NCBI GenBank assembly: GCA_038049695.1 | Contig: CP142456.1 | Span: forward strand, 43,814,001-43,878,000 | Origin: Cinnamomum chago | Taxonomy: Eukaryota; Streptophyta; Magnoliopsida; Laurales; Lauraceae | DNA length: 64,000 bases | Reading direction: 5' to 3' | Shown here: positions 55,981 through 64,000 of the stretch, in pieces | How positions within the stretch are numbered: the stretch's first letter is position 1 | Layout of the letters: every line of letters starts with the position of its first letter | Made by a program: the position numbers and the translations under genes | Notes under the pieces: model-generated | Seen by the model: the letters and a program-made list of their open reading frames with translations, nothing else | What the model was told of the DNA's origin: nothing | Database searches by the model: none

Positions 55981-57906
55981 TTAAGATCTAGCTTTGTTAG
56001 GATTTTGTTGGTGAAAAGATTTCTTAGAGTAGTTTTCAGTAGATTTAACAGTTCTTGTATGATTGTGGAATTGCAACTTTAGACGACCAATTTGTTTCAT
56101 CAACATATTTAGTTGTTGAGAGAATGAGTGATTGATAGAAATGTTTTGAAAAGATATTTTAGTCTGTTTATCTTTATGAGGGTTGACATAAGTTTTGGTG
56201 GACTGTCTTTTCATTTGTTTCATTTTGCACTCATACTTGTCATGTCCTTTGCTCCTACATGAATAACATGTAATTTCAGAATTGTTTTGACTGCTAGAGG
56301 AAGCTTCTCCTTTCACAAACATAGTAGAAGCATTAGGATTAGATTTGTCTTCTTTGTTGAATCCTAGTCCAGTTTTGTCTCTATGATATTTACCCATTTT
56401 AAAAAGTCTTTCAAAATTTTCTTCTCCATGGGTAAATGAATATTCAAACTTCTCTTTGAACCATTTCAGACGAGTGACTTCATCCCTTAATTGTGTGTTT
56501 AGTTCTTTTAGAGTTTCAGCTTCTTTTTCATCTCTTTTGAATTTGATTAAATTTTCATTAGCAATTTGAAATTTAGAATTAACTTCTTTTAGTTCAATTG
56601 CTAAGATATTCTTTTCAACAGTTAAGGTTTCAATTTTGTCTTTTAAGACTTTGTTCTTGGATTTTTGTTTGCTCATGGCATCAATCAATTTGCAGCTTTC
56701 CTCATAAAGTCTATCATATGTAACTTGAGGATCTTCATCTTCTTTTTCATTATCTGAGTTGTCATAATCAAACTCAGACTCATTCCCAGATTTCTCAATA
56801 TAAGTTGTTCCAGAATTTTCTGATATCTTAAGTGATGGATCACACACTGTTCTGGCCATTAGTATAGTGTAATTTTCTGTCTCATCTTTGTGTGATTCAT
56901 CTGAGTCTGATTCAGCTTCTGAAGAGTCATCCCATGTTGCCACAAGAGTCTTTTTCTTATCTTTCCTTTCAATTGGACACTTAGTAGATATGTGTCCAAA
57001 CTTTTGACAATTATAGCATTTTACTTTTCTGGATTGATACTTAGAGGAGGAGCTAGCTTTGTTTTTACTTTTATCAAATGGTTTCGACTTTCTATTAAAC
57101 TTTGAAGTCTTTTTCTTAAATTTTCTTAAGAATCTTTTAGTAAGTAAAGCAACATCTTCATCATCACTTTCATTTTCATTTCCTGATTCTTCTTTAGATG
57201 GAGATGGTTGAGAGACCTTTAAAGCTATAGATTTCTTCTCTTTGGATTTATTAGAAGCATTATTCATTTTCATTTCAAAGGTTCTAATGTTTCCCGACAG
57301 TTCCTCTACTTTCATAGTTTCAGGGTCATTGTACTCTTCTATAGAAGTCACTTTGGGGTGAAACCTTTTAGGTAAAGGCCTAAGGATTTTGCTACAAACT
57401 TTGCCTTCAGGGATTTGCTCACCGAGTGACCACATCTCATTAACGATTACCATAAGCTTTCTTCGAAAATCATCAAACATTTCATCTTCTCTCATTCTTA
57501 GAGATTCGAATTGGGAGGTTAGCATTTGGAGCTTGGCTCTCTTAACATTGGTGGTTCCTTCATAATTTGTTTCCAACAGCTCCCAAGCTTGTTTAGATGT
57601 GGTACATGTCATAATCTTTTTTAATTCTTCAGCATTCATGGCACAGGTTATGGCATTCAAAGCCTTAGCATCATAGTCTCTCAATGCTTTTTGACTAGCT
57701 ATCCATCTGGCCTTTGGAAGAGGCTTGACAGTGCCATCTTCAGCTATGAAGGTAGGAGGGGTCCATCCATCCTCCACAGCATCCCACACCTCACCACAAA
57801 TGGATTTGAGAAACACGGTCATTCGAGCTTTCCAAAAGGCATAGTTAGTACCATCAAACAATGGTGGTCTGTTTACGACACTACTTTCTGGATTAGACAT
57901 TGGCAC
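55981..57906 (-). CDS. gag: Element G gag, long SIRE-like form
   Basis: A 641-codon open frame starting at 57906. DUF4219-type start ('RPPLFDGTNYAFWKARMTVF'), UBN2 capsid-like region (about residues 95-235: 'SKQAWELLETNYEGTTNVKR', 'MREDEMFDDFRRKLMVIVNE'), zinc knuckle CYNCQKFGHISTKC near residue 300, an acidic stretch and a coiled coil (about residues 405-490: 'KNKVLKDKIETLTVEKNILA'), and a second zinc motif CYSCRSKGHDKYEC near residue 560. The length, coiled coil and second knuckle fit SIRE/Maximus gags. The 96 bases between this frame and the protease hold further gag-pol spacer. Confidence 0.93.
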   Translation of the reverse strand: MPMSNPESSVVNRPPLFDGTNYAFWKARMTVFLKSICGEVWDAVEDGWTPPTFIAEDGTVKPLPKARWIASQKALRDYDAKALNAITCAMNAEELKKIMTCTTSKQAWELLETNYEGTTNVKRAKLQMLTSQFESLRMREDEMFDDFRRKLMVIVNEMWSLGEQIPEGKVCSKILRPLPKRFHPKVTSIEEYNDPETMKVEELSGNIRTFEMKMNNASNKSKEKKSIALKVSQPSPSKEESGNENESDDEDVALLTKRFLRKFKKKTSKFNRKSKPFDKSKNKASSSSKYQSRKVKCYNCQKFGHISTKCPIERKDKKKTLVATWDDSSEAESDSDESHKDETENYTILMARTVCDPSLKISENSGTTYIEKSGNESEFDYDNSDNEKEDEDPQVTYDRLYEESCKLIDAMSKQKSKNKVLKDKIETLTVEKNILAIELKEVNSKFQIANENLIKFKRDEKEAETLKELNTQLRDEVTRLKWFKEKFEYSFTHGEENFERLFKMGKYHRDKTGLGFNKEDKSNPNASTMFVKGEASSSSQNNSEITCYSCRSKGHDKYECKMKQMKRQSTKTYVNPHKDKQTKISFQNISINHSFSQQLNMLMKQIGRLKLQFHNHTRTVKSTENYSKKSFHQQNPNKARS

Positions 57907-57960
57907 AATAGGAAAGGAGAAAGATCAACTCCGGGTAGTAAGACAACAAGGGAGTAACCC

Positions 57961-57973
57961 GCTCTGATGCCAA
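57961..57973 (-). promoter_or_regulatory. Primer binding site of element G
   Basis: On the minus strand TTGGCATCAGAGC lies one base inside the 5' LTR end, close to the initiator Met-tRNA complement TGGTATCAGAGC. Confidence 0.85.
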
Positions 57974-59258
57974 TTGAAAGTACAGGCTAGGGTCAATGAC
58001 TAAGTCCTAGAGGGGGGGTGAATAGGACTAAGGGAATCAATTACCAATTTTTAAACTTTCTAGGTTACTTTTAATAAAACCAGAACAGAGAACAGAACAA
58101 ACACAAGAAGAGAAAGACTTAAGTAGCATATGTGTTCATCAAGACAGCTTAAGCAATAACAAGAGATACAATTAAATGAGAGTAGAAAAGCACAAGTGTG
58201 TGTGTCTATTGAACTTAGTGATGACCTATCATACACAACAAATTCCACAATATAAATATAGAAATGTAAATCATGCCACAAAGAATAGACACAGGAAAAT
58301 TATAGTGGCTCAGTCACAAAGACCTACATCCACTCTCAAAGGTCACACAGACCCTTGGTTCCAATAAGAAGAATCACATTAAACAAGCACTGATTCAACT
58401 ATAATTTTGTTATCGAGGTTCGATCACTCAGATTTACTCCCCCTCACACAATTACAAGGTGATTTAGTCACACGGATCCAAATCACCATCACAGATTGTA
58501 GAAGTTTAAAGAAGGGTGAACACTTGCCTTTGATGAAGATGGAAAGAGTTCTAAAGAGCTTTGACAGTAGTCGAAGTTTTCACCTCTTGACGACGCCTTG
58601 GAGTTGAGAAGGAAGCTTCCATAGTGTAGCACAACCAAGATTCAGAGGTCTGGTCCTCTAGGGTAACATGGATATGGCTTTCATGCACAGTAAGGGATCC
58701 TAGAGAAACTCCTCTCACACAACACACTCATCTTGGAGCTAATGAAGCTCTGGGATTTTCCTAAATCTACTACATGAGTGTTTGGAAGAAGATTTGAGAA
58801 CTTAGATTTGTTGGGAAGAAAATAACTTGCAAAAGCTCTCTCAAAGGAGTCATCTGGAAAAGAGAAAGAAGCTCCAGATTTATAGAAAACATCCTACAAC
58901 TGTATTGGCGGCTAGCCCCTTTAGACCAGCAGCTAGCCCCTTTCAAATAACGGTCAGAAAATTCAAATCAGGATGGCTCATGGCTAGCCGCAGGAATAGT
59001 TGGGGGCTAGCCGTGAGGCAACCGCAAGAGGGTTCTGACAAAACAATGGTCTCTGGAAAGCAAACCGTAACCCACGGTTAGCACTGCAGCTAGCCGCAGG
59101 TGCACTTGGCGGTTAGCTGTAGGAAGAGCCAAAAATCATCCTGAGAAAAGAGGATTACTGGAAAGCTGACCGTGGGTCTGGCGGCTAGCCCCCATGCAAA
59201 GGGCGGCTAGCCGCCAGGTGATCGTAAGGTCACCTAACCTTTTTTAGAAGGACTATTT

Positions 59259-61324
59259 TGTTGGAAACTAGGTGAGCCTTCTAGACAGGTTTTAAAAACT
59301 TTTGACCCACTTGATGCAGGGATCAATTATCTAGAAGGCAACAAACCCAATCCAGGATGCAATCGCTCAAACCCATAAATCATGTACAGCAACATAACCT
59401 ATCTAGAAGATAGAAAATAGCACATAAACATGCAACCACGAAATCTACAGCATACAAGGATGTAGATATAACTTTGGAGCTTTGTGGTGCTCTATTGGAG
59501 AAGTTGATTCCTTTCTTTGATGATGAACGCTTTCACTTATCAAATTAAGATCTCCAACACCTTTTGATCTTCCACGCTATGACCCGTATGAGATTCTCCT
59601 TTCTCAAGAAGATGGTGGAATCTTCAAGAGAAAACCTAGCTAGTAACTCCAAGGAACTAGAGGAAGAAAGAGAGGAGAACTTAGAGAGGAAGAGAAGTAG
59701 TGCAACACTTGCACAAAGTGGTTGGGCTGGCTCTCCTTGTCATGCACGTCCAAGAGGGGTTAATTCCCCTCTTTATAGCCCTCAATTCCACCTCTTTTCC
59801 TATTTGAAATAGAAGTTTAACTCCCATTACAAAATAGTAACCTTCTCCCTTGCTAGTTGTCATAGAAGTCTTACTTCCACAACAATTAGTAGCTTTCTCC
59901 TTTCTAATTAAAATAAAAGTCTTACTTCTATTAAAAATTAGTAACTTACTAAATCACAATTAGAAGTCTTACTTCAAATATGATTAGTAACTTTCACTTT
60001 TACTAATTAAAATAGAAGTCTCACTTCCATTAATAATTAGTAACTTACTAAATCACAATTAGAAGTCTTACTTCAAATATGATTAGTAACTTCCTCTTTT
60101 ACTAATTAAAATAGAAGTCTCACTTCCATTAATAATTAGTAACTTACTAAATCACAATTAGAAGTCTTACTTCAAATATGATTAGTAACTTCCTCTTTTA
60201 CTAATTAAAATAGAAGTCTCACTTCCATTAATAATTAGTAACTTACTATTACCACTATTAGAAGTCTCACTTCAAATAGAAATAGTAACCTTCCTATTAG
60301 AGTTCAAGTAGAATTAGTATCTTTCTAATAATTTGGGCTAGCGTGGGGACCACTAGGGATTCCTTAGAAAGCTGGCTCCAACTGGAAATGCGACCCCACA
60401 TCTCATGTGCAATCTGGGTCCACAGTTAATTGCAAATAACTCCACTATATAAATGCAATTGCACTCCAGTCTTAGGAATATATTACAATGAAGACCCTAA
60501 ACTTCCCAATTACCACAAGCAGGCCCCTCTATCATTATCCATAGATCAATTGGAATAAATCTGTCCCATCCAATCTTAGATCCACATCTTATTATCCTTG
60601 AGCCCCAATTAATTATAATGATCATTTGGTACCGATCCAATTAATTCTTAATTGGAATGGGTGCGCACTTACCAATGATAAATCCATTAATTGGCACAAG
60701 GGGATAATGTAGATAGATTCCATCTTGATCATTGCATGTTCCCACAGTCCTACTACCATGTACCCAAGACACCGAGGTGTTGACCTACAGTTGGCCTCAC
60801 TCATTGGTGACTCAAAGCAAATGAATAGACAGAAACTTGAGTTCATCAATGTCTCAGGATTGAGAGCCTATTGCTAGGGAATTATGAGAGCAGTCCTTAA
60901 ATCGAGACAGTATTTCATAAGGTGCTTCTCATGGTCCTTCAATACATCCAATGTACCAGCACTATGATCCAGAATCTTACACTCTGATGATCGAGACAAA
61001 TCACACTATCTCATAGTGATAAAAAAACTGCAACCTTGTCAGATGAGATGCCCAATCTCATCACTGGTTGTGAAGATATTTTAAGTATAAGATTTGTGAC
61101 ACATATCTCCCGTATGTGGATCTCATCCATATACATATATCACATCTAATATACTAATGAGACCCGGTTCATCTCATGAACCATTATGTCATATGTATTG
61201 GTCATGTGCATAAAGTAATAAATCACCATTCATCTCATGAAAGGAAAGCATGATTATATTGATAAATAAATTAATTAATCAATTTATTACATCAACTGAT
61301 GGATTGAGACCATTCAATCTAACA
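59259..61324 (-). mobile_element. Solo LTR H, same family as F's LTR, 2066 bp
   Basis: Flanked by the duplication tattt (59254-59258 and 61325-61329). Starts TGTTGGAAAC and ends ..CAATCTAACA, the reverse complement of F's LTR ends. It aligns with F's LTR over its whole length but is 299 bp longer because of a 99-bp tandem repeat (59940-60245). No internal coding sequence, so it is a solo LTR. It is more diverged from F's LTRs than these are from each other. Confidence 0.94.
59940..60245. repeat. 99-bp tandem repeat in solo LTR H
   Basis: The phrase 'taacttactaaatcacaatt' starts at 59942, 60041 and 60140, and a partial copy at 60239; the period is exactly 99 bp. The three full units are almost identical. 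F's LTRs have one unit-like segment at this place, so the expansion is specific to this copy or its sublineage. Confidence 0.92.
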
Positions 61325-61599
61325 TATTTGAGCTGAGATAAAAAAGATATAAATCATGATTTTAAAACACATCTTTTTCCCAGGGATCTAAGGATTTGGT
61401 CTGGTTATAAAATACATGAAAAGGTTGTCAAACACAAATGGAGACCTTCTTTGATAAATCCAGACTTTCCCACAGCTTGATAATCCTCCTGAATATGATC
61501 TTCCTTGAGGCACTTTGAGAGGCAAGGACTTTGGAACTCAATGGCATGGAATTGACAAAACAAACTCAGTGCTCACAGACATGTGATACGTACAGAAAG

Positions 61600-63400
61600 A
61601 TCACGAGAATAACTATGCCACCCATGATCTTAAGTTAGCAGCGGTTGTTTTCGCATTGAAAATGTGGAGACATTACCTCTACGGAGAGAAGTTTGAAGTC
61701 CACTCCGCTCACCGCAGCTTACAATACTTGTTTTCGCAGAAGGAACTTAACATGAGGCAGAGAAGATGAATGGAGTATATCAAGGACTATGACTTCCCAA
61801 TCAAGTATCACCCGGGGAAAACTAATGTAGTTGCCAATGCCTTGAGCAGAAAATCAGTAAGCTTGGCAAATCTAAGTGGTACTTGCATCTTTGAGCAATT
61901 TAAAGAGCTAAGAATAGATCTACAGCCATTGAAGAAGGGTGTAATATTAGCAAACATGTCAGTGTCCGAGCCTTCATTCAAAAGATCAAGGATAGTCAGT
62001 TATAAGATCTAGAGTTGGCCAAGATTTCAGAGCACGTAACAGAACGTCCTGACTTTCATTTTGTGGATGGAGTTTTAAATTACCGTGACCATCTATGTGT
62101 GCCTAACATTGAAGATTTGAGGAATCATATCATGATCGAAACTCACAGTACGAAGTATTCCATGCATCCGGGCGGCACCAAGATGTATCAGAACTTGAAG
62201 TGCAGATTTTGGTTGAACAACATGAAGAGAGAGATTGCAGCATTTGTCTCTCGTTGTATGACTTGTTAGTTGATAAAGGCAGAGCACCAGAAGCCTCCAG
62301 GATTGTTACAACTATTAGAAATCCCGGAATGGAAATGGGAGCACATTACCATGGATTTTATTTCTGGATTACCGAGGACTAGCAGAGGCAACAATGAGAT
62401 ATGGGTCATTATAGACAAACTCACCAAATCAGCTCATTTCATTCCTATGAGGACAGGGAAGAAGATGCACATGTTACCTTTGGCAGAATTCTTCGTCAAC
62501 GAGATTGTCAGCCGACATGGACAGCCAGTTTCTATCACATCTGACAGAGACAGCAGATTTTTTTCGAGGTTTTGGAAGACATTGCATGAATCCATGGGTA
62601 CGAAACTACAGTTCAACACGGCTTATCATCCTCAGACAGATGGCTAGTCAGAGAGAACAATTCAGACCCTTGAGGATATGCTCCGTGCTTGTGTATTAGA
62701 TTTCAAGACTCAATGGGATGAAGCTTTACCATTGTGCGAATTTGCTTATAACAACAGTTACCATTCGAGCATTGGAATGGCGCCTTTCGATGCTTTGTAT
62801 GGCAGAAGGTGTAGAACACCTGTTTGTTGGGAAGAAGTAGGCATTTGTAGTTTCCATGGACCAGCCATAGTGAGTGAAACCAGCGACAAAGTCAAGTTGA
62901 TCCAAGAACTTCTAAAAGTAGCCAGGAGTAGACAAAAAAGCTACGCAGACTCTCACATAAGGGACTTACAGTTCAAAGAAGGAGATAAGGTTTTCTTAAA
63001 GGTGTCATCTACTAGTGGAACATTGAGATTTGGACAGAAAGGCAAGTTATCGAGGAGATACATTGAACCATATGATATTGTGAGCAAGATTGGTGAAGTG
63101 GCTTATCGATTAGCCTTACCACCAAAACTCTCTGGCGTACACAACGTCCTCCATGTGTCTATGTTGAAGAAGTACGTCACCGATCCATCACATGTACTTC
63201 AGCATGAACCTTCGGAAATCCGAGAAGATGCTACATATGTAGAAAAGCCTGTTCAGATCATCAATACAAGGGAACAAGAGTTGAGGACACGGACAATTCA
63301 ATGGGTGAAAGTGCTTTGGGAGAACCATGGACCGTAAGAATCAATGTGGGAACTACGAAACAGGTCTAGAAAAAGTATCCACATCTACTACCTGAGGTGA
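61600..63400 (+). CDS. pol: Element E RNase H remainder, integrase and chromodomain-like end
   Basis: Plus strand, continuing after G. RNase H end ('[20 protein letters not shown]', '[20 protein letters not shown]'), integrase zinc finger (about 62150-62270, '[20 protein letters not shown]'), core with '[20 protein letters not shown]', '[20 protein letters not shown]' and 'AYHPQTDG' (62330-62650), C-terminal part ('[17 protein letters not shown]', '[19 protein letters not shown]') and a chromodomain-like tail from about 63240. It parallels the fragment at 23625-25790 in domain order and residues. Confidence 0.92.
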
Positions 63401-63446
63401 GTTGTATGTTTCATTTGGAGGACCAAATGCCCTAAGGGGTTGAGGA
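63401..63446 (+). promoter_or_regulatory. Polypurine tract region of element E
   Basis: 'aaggggttgagga' lies directly before the TGTAAGACC start of the 3' LTR and is the only purine-rich run there. Confidence 0.7.
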
Positions 63447-64000
63447 TGTAAGACCCCGACCCGAGTGACCTCGATTAGCGTTAATTAGGTTGTGTTTTAG
63501 TTCTAAGTGTGATTAGTGGATTTTGATGTAAGTTGGGATTATAATAGCTTTTATTATAGCTTTGGGGAATTTTGAGTGCCTTTGTGATTAGTGGGACCCT
63601 TTGGGGGTTCTTGTAGTGACTTTGCGCGTGATTGAGAGATTATTTGAAATTTCCGATAATTCTTGTTTTAACCTCATTTTACTTATCTCAATAATCTATA
63701 CAACTTCCGTGTTGACTCCATTCCCGTTCAAGACCCCGAAACCTTACTTCTCTTATGTTAGGGACAAAACAGTCTTTTTACATAAAAATCTGGACACTAT
63801 TTTCAATGTCTCTGAAACCCGCAAAATATATACTTTTTGGAAACTAGAAACTTCAACGACCATTTCTTCCTTCTTCGTCGAACGCATCCGAGATCCCGAG
63901 AAACATGTTTCTAGCCCAATAAATCATATTAGTTGTGGGACCCACCTTCATTTGCTATAAAACGAGAGCCATTTTCCACTTTACTCTTTCTAGCTACTTT
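63447..64000 (+). repeat. 3' LTR of element E (partial)
   Basis: Starts TGTAAGACCCCGACC and matches 30895-31377 plus 34189 onward. TATA box at 63956-63962. The open frame at 63601-63960 has a counterpart in the 5' LTR but no recognisable domain and is treated as LTR sequence. Confidence 0.95.

Larger units (their letters stand above)
39948..61594 (-). mobile_element. SIRE-like Ty1/copia element G, inserted in E's RNase H region
   Basis: Flanked by the duplication gaaag (39943-39947 and 61595-61599). The left LTR is 39948-41488 (1541 bp) and the right LTR 57975-61594 (1549 bp without solo LTR H). On the minus strand the order is primer site, gag, protease, integrase, RT, RNase H (copia order), then an extra ORF and a polypurine tract. 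The large gag with two zinc knuckles and the extra ORF behind pol fit the SIRE/Maximus group. Element F splits its integrase region. Roughly 3% LTR divergence over about 420 compared bases suggests about one million years. It is broken: two insertions plus a handful of frame breaks. Confidence 0.94.
57975..61594 (-). repeat. 5' LTR of element G, interrupted by solo LTR H
   Basis: Bases 57975-59258 and 61330-61594 match the left LTR of G. The palindrome array lies at 58900-59225, directly upstream of the TATA-like TATAAATCT (minus, near 58878). Solo LTR H with its duplication fills 59259-61329. Confidence 0.94.
30895..64000 (+). mobile_element. Tekay/Del-like Ty3/gypsy element E (right end outside window)
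   Basis: E begins TGTAAGACCCCGACC at 30895 and its 3' LTR begins with the same bases at 63447. Between them, ignoring nested elements, lie a Met-tRNA-type primer site, gag with zinc knuckles, protease, reverse transcriptase, RNase H, integrase and a chromodomain-like end, the gypsy order. Long LTRs (about 3.17 kb) and the integrase tail fit Tekay/Del chromoviruses. Solo LTR B sits in its 5' LTR, and copia element G splits the RNase H region at 39947/61595. About 30 differences in roughly 480 compared LTR bases (near 6%) suggest 2-3 million years. It is broken: the copia insertion plus roughly five to ten frame breaks. Confidence 0.93.

Overview
The window is intergenic heterochromatin of a flowering plant (probably a eudicot, but the sequence does not settle this). 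I see no host gene, rRNA, tRNA or CRISPR array. Almost every base belongs to long-terminal-repeat (LTR) retrotransposons stacked inside one another, plus one LINE ORF1 remnant. The Tat/Ogre-type Ty3/gypsy element with an archaeal-type second RNase H, the Tekay-like chromovirus, the SIRE-like Ty1/copia element and Met-tRNA-type primer sites all point to a large, repeat-rich plant genome.

Layout. (1) 1-22099: one giant Tat/Ogre-lineage element read on the minus strand. Its 3' LTR runs off the left edge (1-524). The 3' region (525-5048) holds several tandem arrays and an oppositely oriented gene (1680-3259, plus strand) with its own TATA box and three candidate introns. Pol, protease and gag lie at 5049-17172, a repeat-filled leader follows, and the 3180-bp 5' LTR is at 18920-22099. 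A chromovirus solo LTR (13052-16179, duplication gtttt) sits in gag. (2) 22100-23612: LINE ORF1 remnant, cut by the Tat insertion. (3) 23625-25790: minus-strand chromovirus pol fragment, abutting a plus-strand gag fragment of another gypsy element (25790-26028). (4) 26029-30894: an LTR piece (D) carrying a 4096-bp solo LTR (26101-30196, duplication tgaat). (5) 30895 to the right edge: a Tekay-like gypsy element (E) on the plus strand. Its 5' LTR carries a solo LTR (31378-34183, duplication gggac). Its RNase H region is split by a SIRE-like copia element (G, 39948-61594, minus, duplication gaaag). G is in turn split in its integrase region by a younger copia element (F, 45669-54798, plus, duplication cttgc), and in its 5' LTR by a solo LTR of F's family (H, 59259-61324, duplication tattt). 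E's 3' LTR starts at 63447.

Nesting order and LTR divergence agree. My hand counts are about 6% for E, 3% for G, 2% for F and 1% for the Tat element, so insertions ran from a few million years ago to recent. All the elements are fossils, broken by insertion or by decay of their reading frames.

The observations most worth following are: the spliced antisense coiled-coil gene with its own promoter inside the Tat element; arrays of GC-rich palindromes (GGCGGTTAGCCGCC-like, CGCTCGAGCG-like, CGGTCGACCG-like) carried in the LTRs or leaders of unrelated families; the tandem arrays in the Tat 3' region, LTR and leader; a G-patch-like segment in the Tat polyprotein; and a non-pol ORF in the env position of the SIRE-like element. 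All coordinates and divergence values come from reading the sequence by eye.
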